A stretch of DNA of 5,801 nucleotides from Thiomargarita sp. (GCA_020721025.1 DYNO01000115.1:4881-10681); one strand, 5' to 3'. Shown: positions 1-5,500, numbered from the stretch's first letter. Notes: generated by a model from the sequence alone, not told the origin. Made by a program: numbers and translations.

Positions 1-30
1 TGTATGACACTGCGTTTATGCACCCTACTC
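1..30 (-). repeat. Dispersed palindromic repeat, copy A (cut by window edge)
   Basis: Read on the minus strand, this block starts GAGTAGGGTGCATAA and ends in TCATACA at the window edge. It matches the repeat at 588-620 in about 24 of 30 positions, in the opposite orientation. The two copies therefore bracket the toxin-antitoxin pair as inverted repeats. The palindromic form (GGTGxAT ... ATxCACC) resembles REP-like sequences scattered through many bacterial genomes; calling it a genome-wide repeat is inference. Its TAG, in the GAGTAGGG stretch, ends the shifted reading frame of the damaged antitoxin. Confidence 0.6.
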
Positions 31-63
31 TTGCTGGTGAATAATATTGGAAATTAAAGATTA
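25..63 (-). pseudogene. Out-of-frame 3' remnant of the antitoxin
   Basis: Downstream of Gly69 of the antitoxin, two spare bases (70-71) precede a second frame that reads Ala-Tyr (67-69, 64-66), a TAA stop (61-63), then SLISNIIHQQE and a TAG at 25-27. CopG/BrnA-type ribbon-helix-helix antitoxins of this kind typically continue after the EG turn as x-P-Y-Q-(S/T)-L-I-(S/A)-x-I-(I/L)-H-(Q/K). The match is close enough to identify this stretch as the lost second helix. It implies a one-base deletion near 70-71 and a CAA-to-TAA change at 61-63. The family comparison is from memory and no alignment was run. Confidence 0.6.
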
Positions 64-278
64 GTACGCCCACCTTCTTTTAACGCTTTCATTTTAACGG
101 CATTTAAATCTTCTTGTTGCAGTTGCAGTTGAATAGGAATTTCCACCATTTGAGTCAATATTGCTTGAGCGTAATATCGTGTTTGTTTGATCGCTTCAGG
201 CAGATTTGTCACAGAGTGCCACTCACCCGCTTCCACAGAGTCAAGGAGTTCCTGTTCTTCTCGGTCTAATTGATTCAT
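54..278 (-). CDS. Truncated BrnA/CopG-like ribbon-helix-helix antitoxin (probably broken)
   Basis: This readable frame encodes 74 residues. The acidic N-terminal part (about 1-40, with LDREEQELLDS and a GEW motif) is typical of antitoxins that partner BrnT-like toxins and probably wraps the toxin. Residues 45-53 (VEIPIQLQL) look like the DNA-binding beta strand of a ribbon-helix-helix fold, and 54-68 like its first helix. The frame then runs into GRTNL and stops, so the second helix needed for dimerisation and DNA binding is missing; it can be read in another frame at 25-69. The ATG overlaps the toxin stop codon (ATGA, 275-278), so translation is probably coupled. An intact antitoxin would neutralise the toxin and repress its own operon. 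Whether this stump still does either is unknown. A sequencing error at 70-71 would not by itself restore the gene, because a TAA remains at 61-63. Confidence 0.65.
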   Translation of the reverse strand: MNQLDREEQELLDSVEAGEWHSVTNLPEAIKQTRYYAQAILTQMVEIPIQLQLQQEDLNAVKMKALKEGGRTNL

Positions 279-559
279 GAATGTTCTCGATTCAAGTAAA
301 GTTTGGTGTACTTTCTGCTGGGAAAAATTGTCTTTAAAAATAATTCGTTGCCATTATCTATGAAGGGGACAAGATAAATATATTGGTTGATAGAAACTAC
401 ATAGATTTGCTGATTTTGGTATTTATCTCGGTTAGGGTGTTCAAGAATATCAAGCAGTCCACCCTGTTCTATATGAGAAATCACTTCTTCAAACGAAATA
501 CTTCTTTCTTGTTGCAATTGTTTGTTTTTGTCTTCATTCCACCGAAACGTTTTTAACAT
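275..559 (-). CDS. BrnT-like toxin of a type II toxin-antitoxin pair
   Basis: From the ATG at 559 this gives a 94-residue cytoplasmic protein with no membrane segment. It shows the pattern I associate with small BrnT-like toxins (RNase-type, RelE-like fold in characterised members): FRWNEDKN at 5-12, ISFEE at 21-25, the GGLLDILEHPN stretch at 33-43, YLVPF at 62-66 and LKTIFPSRK at 75-83. The frame is open upstream to a TTG at 583 (102 residues), but family members usually begin only a few residues before the W-N-x-D-K-N motif, so I prefer the ATG. No clear Shine-Dalgarno sequence precedes either start. The gene overlaps its antitoxin by four bases, toxin first, the usual brnT-brnA order. It has no visible frameshift or stop. 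An intact toxin beside a damaged antitoxin suggests that the toxin is weak or silent, or that an antitoxin is supplied from elsewhere. The family call is from motif memory only. Confidence 0.65.
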   Translation of the reverse strand: MLKTFRWNEDKNKQLQQERSISFEEVISHIEQGGLLDILEHPNRDKYQNQQIYVVSINQYIYLVPFIDNGNELFLKTIFPSRKYTKLYLNREHS

Positions 560-587
560 TTGATTATTTTGAATTAATGTCAAACAA

Positions 588-620
588 GCGTAGGGTGTAT
601 AAGCAAAGCGTCATACACCA
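588..620 (+). repeat. Dispersed palindromic repeat, copy B
   Basis: The unit starts GCGTAGGGTGTAT and ends TCATACACCA. Its ends form a perfect 7-bp inverted repeat, GGTGTAT (594-600) with ATACACC (613-619), so it can fold by itself. It lies just upstream of the toxin gene and is an inverted relative of copy A at 1-30. It can also pair with the partial copy at 639-663 across an 18-bp spacer. Confidence 0.65.
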
Positions 621-638
621 TTGTGAATTTAAACACTT

Positions 639-663
639 TGGTGCATGACACTGCGTTTGCTCA
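639..663 (-). repeat. Partial, decayed copy C of the palindromic repeat
   Basis: TGGTGCATGACACTGCGTTTGC matches one half of copies A and B: the TGGTGxATGAC start and the GCGTTT core are kept, but the ATxCACCCTAC end is lost. It faces copy B and can pair with it as an imperfect inverted repeat. This pair fills most of the 118 bp between the toxin region and fabF. No T-run follows on the fabF side, so I do not call it a terminator, although a hairpin this size could slow or end fabF transcripts. Confidence 0.5.
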
Positions 664-701
664 AGAAAGCATCATTTGATGATTAACCGGATAAATTGCG
701 T

Positions 702-1943
702 TTAGATTTTACGAAAAATCAACGTTCCATTCGTGCCACCAAAACCAAAAGAATTCGACATGGCGACTTCAATGGGCATGGGACGGGCATGATGCGGGAC
801 ATAATCTAATCCGGCGCAACCCGGGTCTAAATGGTCTAAGTTAATGGTTGGCGGTGCCACTTGATCATGCAGACTTAATACAGTAAATACCGCTTCCAAG
901 CCCCCCGCCGCGCCAAGCAAGTGTCCGGTCATCGACTTGGTGGAACTGACTGCCAATTTTTCCGCCGCCGCGCCAAATGCTCCCTTGATTGCCAAACATT
1001 CAGCTTTATCCCCTACGGGAGTCGAAGTGCCATGAGCATTAACATAGTCGATTTGCGACGGATTGAGATGAGCATCTCGTAACGCATTGAGCATACAGCG
1101 TTTTGCACCCTCACCCTCCGCGGGGGGTAAGGTCATGTGATACGCATCGCCACTCATGCCATAGCCAATTAATTCTGCGTAAATTACTGCACCACGTTGT
1201 TTGGCATGTTCATATTCTTCCAATACCAATACGCCCGCCCCATCGCTTAAAATAAATCCGTCTCGATCCTTATCCCAAGGACGGCTTGCGGTTTCGGGGG
1301 AATCATTGCGAGAAGTCAATGCCCGTGCTGCGGCAAATCCAGCGAGTCCCAAGGGAGAAGTTGCCATTTCTGCCCCTCCAGCCACCATCACATCGGCATC
1401 ACCGTGCATAATCAAGCGCGCCGCATCGCCAATACAATGCGTTCCCGTGGCACAGGCGGTCACGATGGCGTAGTTGGGTCCCCGCATTCCATATTTGATC
1501 GATAGATTTCCAGCAATCATGTTGATAATATTGCTCGGAACGAAGAATGGGGAGATTTTGCGCGGACCGTGTTGTAACAGCGTGGAGCGTCCTTTTTCGA
1601 TACCGGGTAATCCACCAATGCCGGAACCAATACAGATTCCCATACGTTCAGCATTCGCATCAGTGATTTCTAATCCAGCATGTTCAATGGCTTGCGAACC
1701 CGCAGCAATGCCATAATGAATAAATGGATCCATCTTTTTGATTTCTTTAGAGGGTAAATAATGACTGGCATCAAAATTTTTGACCATACCCCCGATCTGA
1801 CTTGGGAAACCAGAAACATCAAATTCGGTAATTTTTGCAATTCCACTTTTTCCCGCGAGAATGGTTTCCCAGTTCTCTTTGACGGTCAAACCCACAGGTG
1901 AAACAGCCCCTAATCCGGTGACTACCACTCGTTTTTTTGTCAC
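702..1943 (-). CDS. fabF: Beta-ketoacyl-ACP synthase II (FabF)
   Basis: FabF condenses malonyl-ACP with acyl-ACP, releasing CO2, to lengthen the fatty acid chain; it acts in the cytoplasm as a homodimer of thiolase fold. Starting at the GTG at 1943 gives 413 residues, the length of E. coli FabF, with the expected start M-T-K-K-R-V-V-V-T-G. The catalytic triad is complete: Cys164 in TACATG, His304 in NAHGTSTP and His341 in SMTGHLLGA. The glycine-rich gate SFGFGGTN lies at 398-405 near the C-terminus. The frame is open to a TTG at 1982, but the extra 13 residues do not belong to the family. Only a weak purine stretch precedes the GTG. It is the last gene of the fabD-fabG-acpP-fabF cluster, 143 bp after acpP, and a hairpin in that gap may set its level below that of acpP. 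Nothing is truncated. Confidence 0.97.
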   Translation of the reverse strand: MTKKRVVVTGLGAVSPVGLTVKENWETILAGKSGIAKITEFDVSGFPSQIGGMVKNFDASHYLPSKEIKKMDPFIHYGIAAGSQAIEHAGLEITDANAERMGICIGSGIGGLPGIEKGRSTLLQHGPRKISPFFVPSNIINMIAGNLSIKYGMRGPNYAIVTACATGTHCIGDAARLIMHGDADVMVAGGAEMATSPLGLAGFAAARALTSRNDSPETASRPWDKDRDGFILSDGAGVLVLEEYEHAKQRGAVIYAELIGYGMSGDAYHMTLPPAEGEGAKRCMLNALRDAHLNPSQIDYVNAHGTSTPVGDKAECLAIKGAFGAAAEKLAVSSTKSMTGHLLGAAGGLEAVFTVLSLHDQVAPPTINLDHLDPGCAGLDYVPHHARPMPIEVAMSNSFGFGGTNGTLIFRKI

Positions 1944-2022
1944 GTTATCTATATCCAATCGAAAAATAAAGGATAGAGACAAGAAAATTGCGTATTCTCA
2001 TCGTCTTATTTGGGTGAAGAGA

Positions 2023-2068
2023 AGGAAGAAAATTGCCGGGCAACCGTGTGACTGGCGATTTCCTTCCT
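2023..2068 (-). other. Predicted RNA hairpin in the acpP-fabF spacer
   Basis: In the minus-strand transcript, AGGAAGGAAAT (2068-2058) pairs with ATTTTCTTCCT (2033-2023). This gives 11 consecutive pairs, one of them G-U. The loop of 24 bases holds a short palindrome, TTGCCCGGCAA (2044-2034), overlapping the inner end by no more than the loop edge. No run of U follows the 3' arm, so it is not a classical intrinsic terminator. An RNase processing site, transcript stabiliser or partial attenuator would suit the position, since acyl carrier protein is needed in far greater amounts than FabF. The structure is seen in the sequence; the role is inference. Confidence 0.45.
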
Positions 2069-2086
2069 AGATGTCATCTGTGCGAA

Positions 2087-2335
2087 CTACTCTTGATGAC
2101 CTGAAATATAGTCAATAGCTTGCTGGACAGTAGTAATTTTTTCAGCTTCTTCATCAGGAATTTCACAGCCAAATTCCTCTTCCAACGCCATTACTAATTC
2201 TACCGTATCTAATGAATCTGCACCTAAGTCCTCGACGAAAGAGGATTCCTTTTTAACTTCTTCCTCTTTCACACCAAGTTGTTCTGCAACAATTTTCTTG
2301 GTTTTTTCTTCGATTTCTTTGATGGTAAGTGCCAT
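2087..2335 (-). CDS. acpP: Acyl carrier protein (AcpP)
   Basis: This small acidic protein carries the growing acyl chain, as a thioester on a 4'-phosphopantetheine arm, between fatty acid synthesis enzymes in the cytoplasm. It has 82 residues against 78 in E. coli. The attachment serine is Ser41 in the D-S-L motif of VEDLGADSLDTVEL, followed by the nearly invariant acidic helix LVMALEEEFG and by IPDEEAEKITTVQ, which closely match E. coli AcpP. The four extra residues are at the N-terminus (MALT). A GAGG ribosome binding site lies 11 bases before the ATG. It sits 70 bp downstream of fabG and 143 bp upstream of fabF. Its activity needs a phosphopantetheinyl transferase (AcpS), which is not in the window. 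Wide spacing on both sides suggests separate translation control, fitting high demand. Confidence 0.98.
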   Translation of the reverse strand: MALTIKEIEEKTKKIVAEQLGVKEEEVKKESSFVEDLGADSLDTVELVMALEEEFGCEIPDEEAEKITTVQQAIDYISGHQE

Positions 2336-2346
2336 AGTAAAAATAT

Positions 2347-2350
2347 CCTC
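2347..2350 (-). promoter_or_regulatory. Ribosome binding site of acpP
   Basis: GAGG on the minus strand, within TTGAGGATA, lies 11 bases before the acpP ATG. This is slightly longer than ideal spacing, but it is the only Shine-Dalgarno match in the gap. Confidence 0.6.
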
Positions 2351-2405
2351 AAGAATGAAAAGAAACTCGGTTCAACTGAAAAAATAATTAGAAAATCTCA
2401 AATTT

Positions 2406-3149
2406 TTACGCCATGTACATGCCGCCATTCACATGCAGGGTTTCCCCTGTCACATAACTGGCTGCCGCAGAAGCTAAAAAGACCACTGCTGCTGCCACAT
2501 CCTGCCCCGTTCCTGCTCGGTTAAGTGGAATTTGTTGTATTAACATCGCCTTATGTTCTTCAGGCAAGGCATGGGTCATATCAGTTTCGATAAATCCCGG
2601 CGCAATCGCGTTGACAGTGATATTGCGACTGCCAATTTCTTTTGCCAAAGATTTGGTGAAGGCGATAACTCCTGCTTTGGAAGCGGCATAATTGGCTTGT
2701 CCGGCATTGCCGGTTAAACCTACGACTGATGTAATGTTGATAATCCGTCCACTTTTTGCCTTCAGCATAGCACGAACACAGGCTTTGGTGAGGCGAAACA
2801 CACCTGTCAAATTAGCGTTGATCACTGCTTCCCACGCGTCATCCTTCATGCGCATGACAATATCGTCTTGGGTAATGGCAGCGTTGTTCACCAAAATACT
2901 GGGCATGTTTTTACCAAAGTCTTTTACCAACGTGGTGATAGAATCTGCGGAAGAAATATCCAATACTTTGCCTTGTCCCACAATTTGATGGTCAGTAAAA
3001 TATTGTTGAATCCGTTGTGCGCCGGCTTCGGTGGTTGCCGTGCCTATCACTGTCGCACCCGCCTGTCCTAATGCAAGGGCAATGGCTTGACCAATCCCAC
3101 GACTTGCACCGGTGACGAGGGCAGTTTCTCCCGTTAAATCCAATTTCAC
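2406..3149 (-). CDS. fabG: 3-oxoacyl-ACP reductase (FabG)
   Basis: FabG uses NADPH to reduce beta-ketoacyl-ACP to beta-hydroxyacyl-ACP, the first reduction of each elongation round. It is a 247-residue short-chain dehydrogenase/reductase, close to the 244 of E. coli. The Rossmann cofactor motif TGASRGIG is at 13-20 and NNAA at 88-91. The catalytic tetrad is Asn113, Ser141, Tyr154 and Lys158 (Y-A-A-S-K). The PGFIETDM segment follows at 184-191, and the C-terminus VTGETLHVNGGMYMA is typical of FabG. The start is a GTG overlapping the fabD stop (GTGA, 3146-3149), with a strong GGAGG seven bases upstream inside fabD. The position between fabD and acpP supports FabG over other SDR enzymes. Confidence 0.97.
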   Translation of the reverse strand: MKLDLTGETALVTGASRGIGQAIALALGQAGATVIGTATTEAGAQRIQQYFTDHQIVGQGKVLDISSADSITTLVKDFGKNMPSILVNNAAITQDDIVMRMKDDAWEAVINANLTGVFRLTKACVRAMLKAKSGRIINITSVVGLTGNAGQANYAASKAGVIAFTKSLAKEIGSRNITVNAIAPGFIETDMTHALPEEHKAMLIQQIPLNRAGTGQDVAAAVVFLASAAASYVTGETLHVNGGMYMA

Positions 3150-4087
3150 GCAGAATCCTCCAATGTTTTGAGGGCTTGTTCTAGGGTTGAGTTGTCGTAA
3201 ATTGCCAAAGTTTTCACCTGTGCATTGATGCGTTTGCTTAAGCCGGTCAAGACTTTACCCGGTCCACATTCAAACAGCAAGGTCGTACCTTCAGCAGCGA
3301 TTTTGTTCACCGTTTCTACCCAACGCACCGGCTTGATTAATTGTTCGGTCAAAGCAGTGCGAATTGCAGTTGCATCCGTTTTGGCAGTGACATCAACATT
3401 GTGAATCACTGGAATTTTGGGTGAATTGATCGTTGTATTGGCTAAACGTTGTGCCATCTGAGTCGCTGCGGGTTGCATTAAATCACAATGAGCAGGTACA
3501 CTGACCGCAAGAGCCACCACTTTTTTCGCACCGGCTTGTTTTGCTTGGATCATTGCCCGTTCGACCGCTGCTTGATTTCCGGCGATGACAACCTGTCCCG
3601 GCGCATTGAAATTCACCGCTGCAACCACTTGACCTTCAGCCGCTTGGGCACAGACTGCGATAATTTTAGCATCTTCTAAACCCAAAATCGCAGCCATCGC
3701 ACCTTGACCTTCGGGCACCGCCGCCTGCATGAACTGTCCACGGGCTTGAGCTAGACCCACGGCATCAGAATAATCAATAGCTTGGGCACAGGTGAGGGCA
3801 GAATATTCCCCAAAACTGTGTCCTGCCATGACATTGGGATCGCTTCCCCCCTGTTGTTTCCAGACGCGCCACACAGCAACACTGGTAGCGAGCAATGCCG
3901 GTTGGGTTTTATCAGTTTGATTCAACGTAGATTCGGGACCGGTTTGGCACAATTTCCATAAATCATAACCAAGGATAGTCGAGGCTTGCTCAAAAGTTTG
4001 CTTGACGATGGGAAAACTATCCGCCAATTCAGACAACATGCCCACAGCTTGTGAACCCTGTCCGGGAAAAATAAATGTGTGCTTCAT
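3146..4087 (-). CDS. fabD: Malonyl-CoA:ACP transacylase (FabD)
   Basis: FabD moves malonyl from malonyl-CoA to the phosphopantetheine of AcpP, supplying the extender unit for FabF. From the ATG at 4087 it has 313 residues (E. coli 309) and begins MKHTFIFPGQGSQAVGML, the family N-terminus. The nucleophile is Ser91 in GHSFGEY, with Arg116 in the AQARG helix and His200 in SVPAHC completing the active site. The late CGPGKVL motif is also present. The frame is open to a GTG at 4102 that would add MSLSS; neither start has a good Shine-Dalgarno sequence, and the ATG fits the family better. The stop codon overlaps the fabG start. It is the first gene of the cluster: plsX and fabH, which commonly precede it in gammaproteobacteria, are replaced by aroE 221 bp upstream. 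Confidence 0.96.
   Translation of the reverse strand: MKHTFIFPGQGSQAVGMLSELADSFPIVKQTFEQASTILGYDLWKLCQTGPESTLNQTDKTQPALLATSVAVWRVWKQQGGSDPNVMAGHSFGEYSALTCAQAIDYSDAVGLAQARGQFMQAAVPEGQGAMAAILGLEDAKIIAVCAQAAEGQVVAAVNFNAPGQVVIAGNQAAVERAMIQAKQAGAKKVVALAVSVPAHCDLMQPAATQMAQRLANTTINSPKIPVIHNVDVTAKTDATAIRTALTEQLIKPVRWVETVNKIAAEGTTLLFECGPGKVLTGLSKRINAQVKTLAIYDNSTLEQALKTLEDSA
3157..3161 (-). promoter_or_regulatory. Ribosome binding site of fabG inside fabD
   Basis: GGAGG on the minus strand lies seven bases before the GTG start of fabG, within the last codons of fabD. It supports the GTG at 3149 as the true start and indicates that fabG is translated together with fabD. Confidence 0.8.
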
Positions 4088-4167
4088 AGATGAAAGAGAC
4101 ACTGAAATTTTTTAATGTGTAAATACCGCAATGTAAAAGGAATAATCCGAGTTATGTTTTTCAATGG

Positions 4168-4195
4168 ATTATAATTTATCCGCTATATTCTATCA
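4168..4195 (-). promoter_or_regulatory. Candidate promoter of the fabD-fabG-acpP-fabF cluster
   Basis: The 221 bp between aroE and fabD is AT-rich and holds two possible -10 elements on the minus strand. One is TAGAAT (4192-4187), preceded by TG-A as an extended -10. The other is a perfect TATAAT (4173-4168). Neither has a good -35 at 17 bp; TTGTGA is 19 bp before TATAAT. No repressor operator was recognised. The rest of the gap shows no terminator with a U-tract. Confidence 0.35.
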
Positions 4196-4323
4196 CAAAC
4201 TTTCGCACAAGTTTCATATCTCTTCTATTATTTATGCCGAGCCCACCGATTCAAACGGCGAAAGAGTTTGGCTCATTTTCATCTCACCTATCTTTTATCT
4301 TTAAAATCAACAGATTAATTATT

Positions 4324-5217
4324 TCATAGCTGTGACAAATTTGTAACCGTCAGGGTTGAATTGGTTGTCATAAGGCAGGACGGAGCACGCAGTAGTTGAA
4401 TGACCGGCGCAGTATTCGGACGCACACCCCGCCAGATAAAAAAGGATTCCGCTGCTTGTTCCACCAACATCCCCAATCCATCAATCGCTTGCTGGGCACC
4501 TTGTTGTAATCCCCATGTCAAAAATGGCGTAGTTTGTTTTGCATACATCATGTCATAACACCACGCGTTTTTGGCAAGTAAATTATCTGGCAACGGTGGC
4601 AATTCCCCCTGTAAACTTGCAGATGTGCCATTGATTACCAAATCAAATTGTTGCCCGTGCAATGCTGCATAGGTAGCGGCGCGCAATGTCCCCAAGGGTG
4701 AAAATAATTGCACCAATTCCTGAGCTTTAGCCACGGTGCGATTGGCAATCACGCAACTATTCGGCTGTTGTTCGAGTAACGGTTCAATCACCCCACGCAC
4801 TGCCCCACCTGCCCCCAAAATAAGCACGCGTCGCTCACGAATTTGTCCCCCATGATTTTGTAAAACATCACGCACCAAGCCCACACCATCAGTGGTATCA
4901 CCATAAATTTTTTCTTCAATATCAAACCACAAAGTGTTTACTGCCCCTGCCCGTTGCGCGCGTGGAGTTCGATGAGTCGCCAATTGCCATGCGTCTTGTT
5001 TAAAAGGCACCGTAATATTTAAACCACTCCCGCCATGCTCTCGAAACTGTTTGACTGCTTTAGCAAATTCTCCCGGCGCGGTATCAATCAAAAGAGCTTG
5101 ATAAGTTAAATTTTGGGCGGTTTGGCGCGCAAATTCTGCATGAATCAACGGAGATTTACTGTGTCCAATCGGATTGCCCATCACAGCATAATGGTTGGGT
5201 GAAGCGTAAGATGTCAT
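4324..5217 (-). CDS. aroE: Shikimate dehydrogenase (AroE)
   Basis: AroE reduces 3-dehydroshikimate to shikimate with NADPH, in the pathway to chorismate and aromatic amino acids; it is cytoplasmic. The protein has 297 residues. The substrate domain shows YAVMGNPIGHSKSP (10-23), with the shikimate-binding serines, and NITVPFK with catalytic Lys73. Asn94 (AVNT) and Asp110 (TTDG) complete the substrate site. The NADP domain has GAGGA at 135-139 and ANRT at 158-161, then NGTS at 196-199, and GLGMLVEQAAESFFIW at 247-262 forms the closing helix. Two oddities: the usual GDNTDG reads GDTTDG, and about 22 residues follow the normal end near LLRA, making it longer than E. coli AroE (272). No Shine-Dalgarno sequence precedes the ATG. 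It is on the same strand as fabD but 221 bp away, so co-transcription is unproven. Confidence 0.96.
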   Translation of the reverse strand: MTSYASPNHYAVMGNPIGHSKSPLIHAEFARQTAQNLTYQALLIDTAPGEFAKAVKQFREHGGSGLNITVPFKQDAWQLATHRTPRAQRAGAVNTLWFDIEEKIYGDTTDGVGLVRDVLQNHGGQIRERRVLILGAGGAVRGVIEPLLEQQPNSCVIANRTVAKAQELVQLFSPLGTLRAATYAALHGQQFDLVINGTSASLQGELPPLPDNLLAKNAWCYDMMYAKQTTPFLTWGLQQGAQQAIDGLGMLVEQAAESFFIWRGVRPNTAPVIQLLRAPSCLMTTNSTLTVTNLSQL

Positions 5218-5225
5218 GTTAAAAT

Positions 5226-5238
5226 TTCACAGTGTGAA
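5226..5238. promoter_or_regulatory. 13-bp palindrome just upstream of aroE
   Basis: TTCACA-G-TGTGAA is a perfect inverted repeat with 6-bp arms, ending 9 bases before the aroE ATG. Its size and position would suit an operator, or a small hairpin over the ribosome binding region. No known regulator was recognised, and the half-sites are in the reverse order of a CRP site. Confidence 0.3.
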
Positions 5239-5326
5239 TCAATAAAATTGCAGGACGTAACACCTGAAATTTCATGAAAAATATTTTTATCGGTGATATA
5301 GCTGGGGAACTACAAAAAGCTCATCT

Positions 5327-5360
5327 AAACCTATCAGATTTGCTAAAACCTGACAGGTTT
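5327..5360. repeat. Two copies of a 15-bp palindromic motif
   Basis: AAACCTGACAGGTTT (5346-5360) is a perfect inverted repeat with 7-bp arms around one base. A diverged copy, AAACCTATCAGATTT (5327-5341), lies four bases before it with three mismatches. I recall AAACCTGACAGGTTT-like sequences as common dispersed intergenic repeats in several bacterial genomes, but could not search for them. Confidence 0.55.
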
Positions 5361-5396
5361 AACTTTGGATGTAAAATCAAATGAACTACACAATAG

Positions 5397-5500
5397 TTCG
5401 GACAGTTCTAAAATTATATTTTAATATCAATCAGTTATCGAATGAGCCGAATAACTATAATTTATTGATTTTAATAAGTAATTATAGAAAGCTGTCCGAA
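5397..5500. mobile_element. MITE-like 104-bp long inverted repeat
   Basis: The ends are a perfect 9-bp inverted repeat, TTCGGACAG (5397-5405) and CTGTCCGAA (5492-5500). Pairing continues inward with small bulges: TTCTAAAATTAT opposes ATTATAGAAA, TTAATATCAAT (5421-5431) opposes ATTGATTTTAA (5463-5473), and CAGTTATCG opposes CGAATAACT around a short loop. Almost the whole element therefore folds back on itself, as in miniature inverted-repeat transposable elements. No obvious target-site duplication flanks it (ATAG on the left, GCAT on the right) and it encodes nothing. It would be moved in trans by a full-length transposase with matching ends; the family was not recognised. Confidence 0.5.

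Noticed and set aside
578..583. TTGACA on the minus strand upstream of the toxin as a -35 box
   Set aside because: A 17-bp spacer leads only to AATGTT, overlapping the toxin ATG, so no usable promoter follows.
588..663. CRISPR array from the repeated units near fabF
   Set aside because: Only one full and one partial copy are present, in opposite orientation and without regular spacers; this is a palindromic repeat, not a CRISPR.
670..683. Small ATCAT/ATGAT hairpin downstream of fabF as a terminator
   Set aside because: The stem is only five mostly AT pairs and no U-tract follows in the transcript.
1201..2070. Plus-strand open frames opposite fabF (90, 80 and 69 codons)
   Set aside because: They lie antisense to fabF and its upstream spacer, have no ribosome binding sites and resemble no protein family; they are shadows of the real gene.
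2279..3071. Plus-strand open frames opposite acpP and fabG
   Set aside because: They are antisense to well-identified genes, with composition dictated by the opposite strand.
3488..3679. 63-codon plus-strand frame opposite fabD
   Set aside because: Antisense to fabD, Cys/His/Arg-rich by frame effect, and without a start signal.
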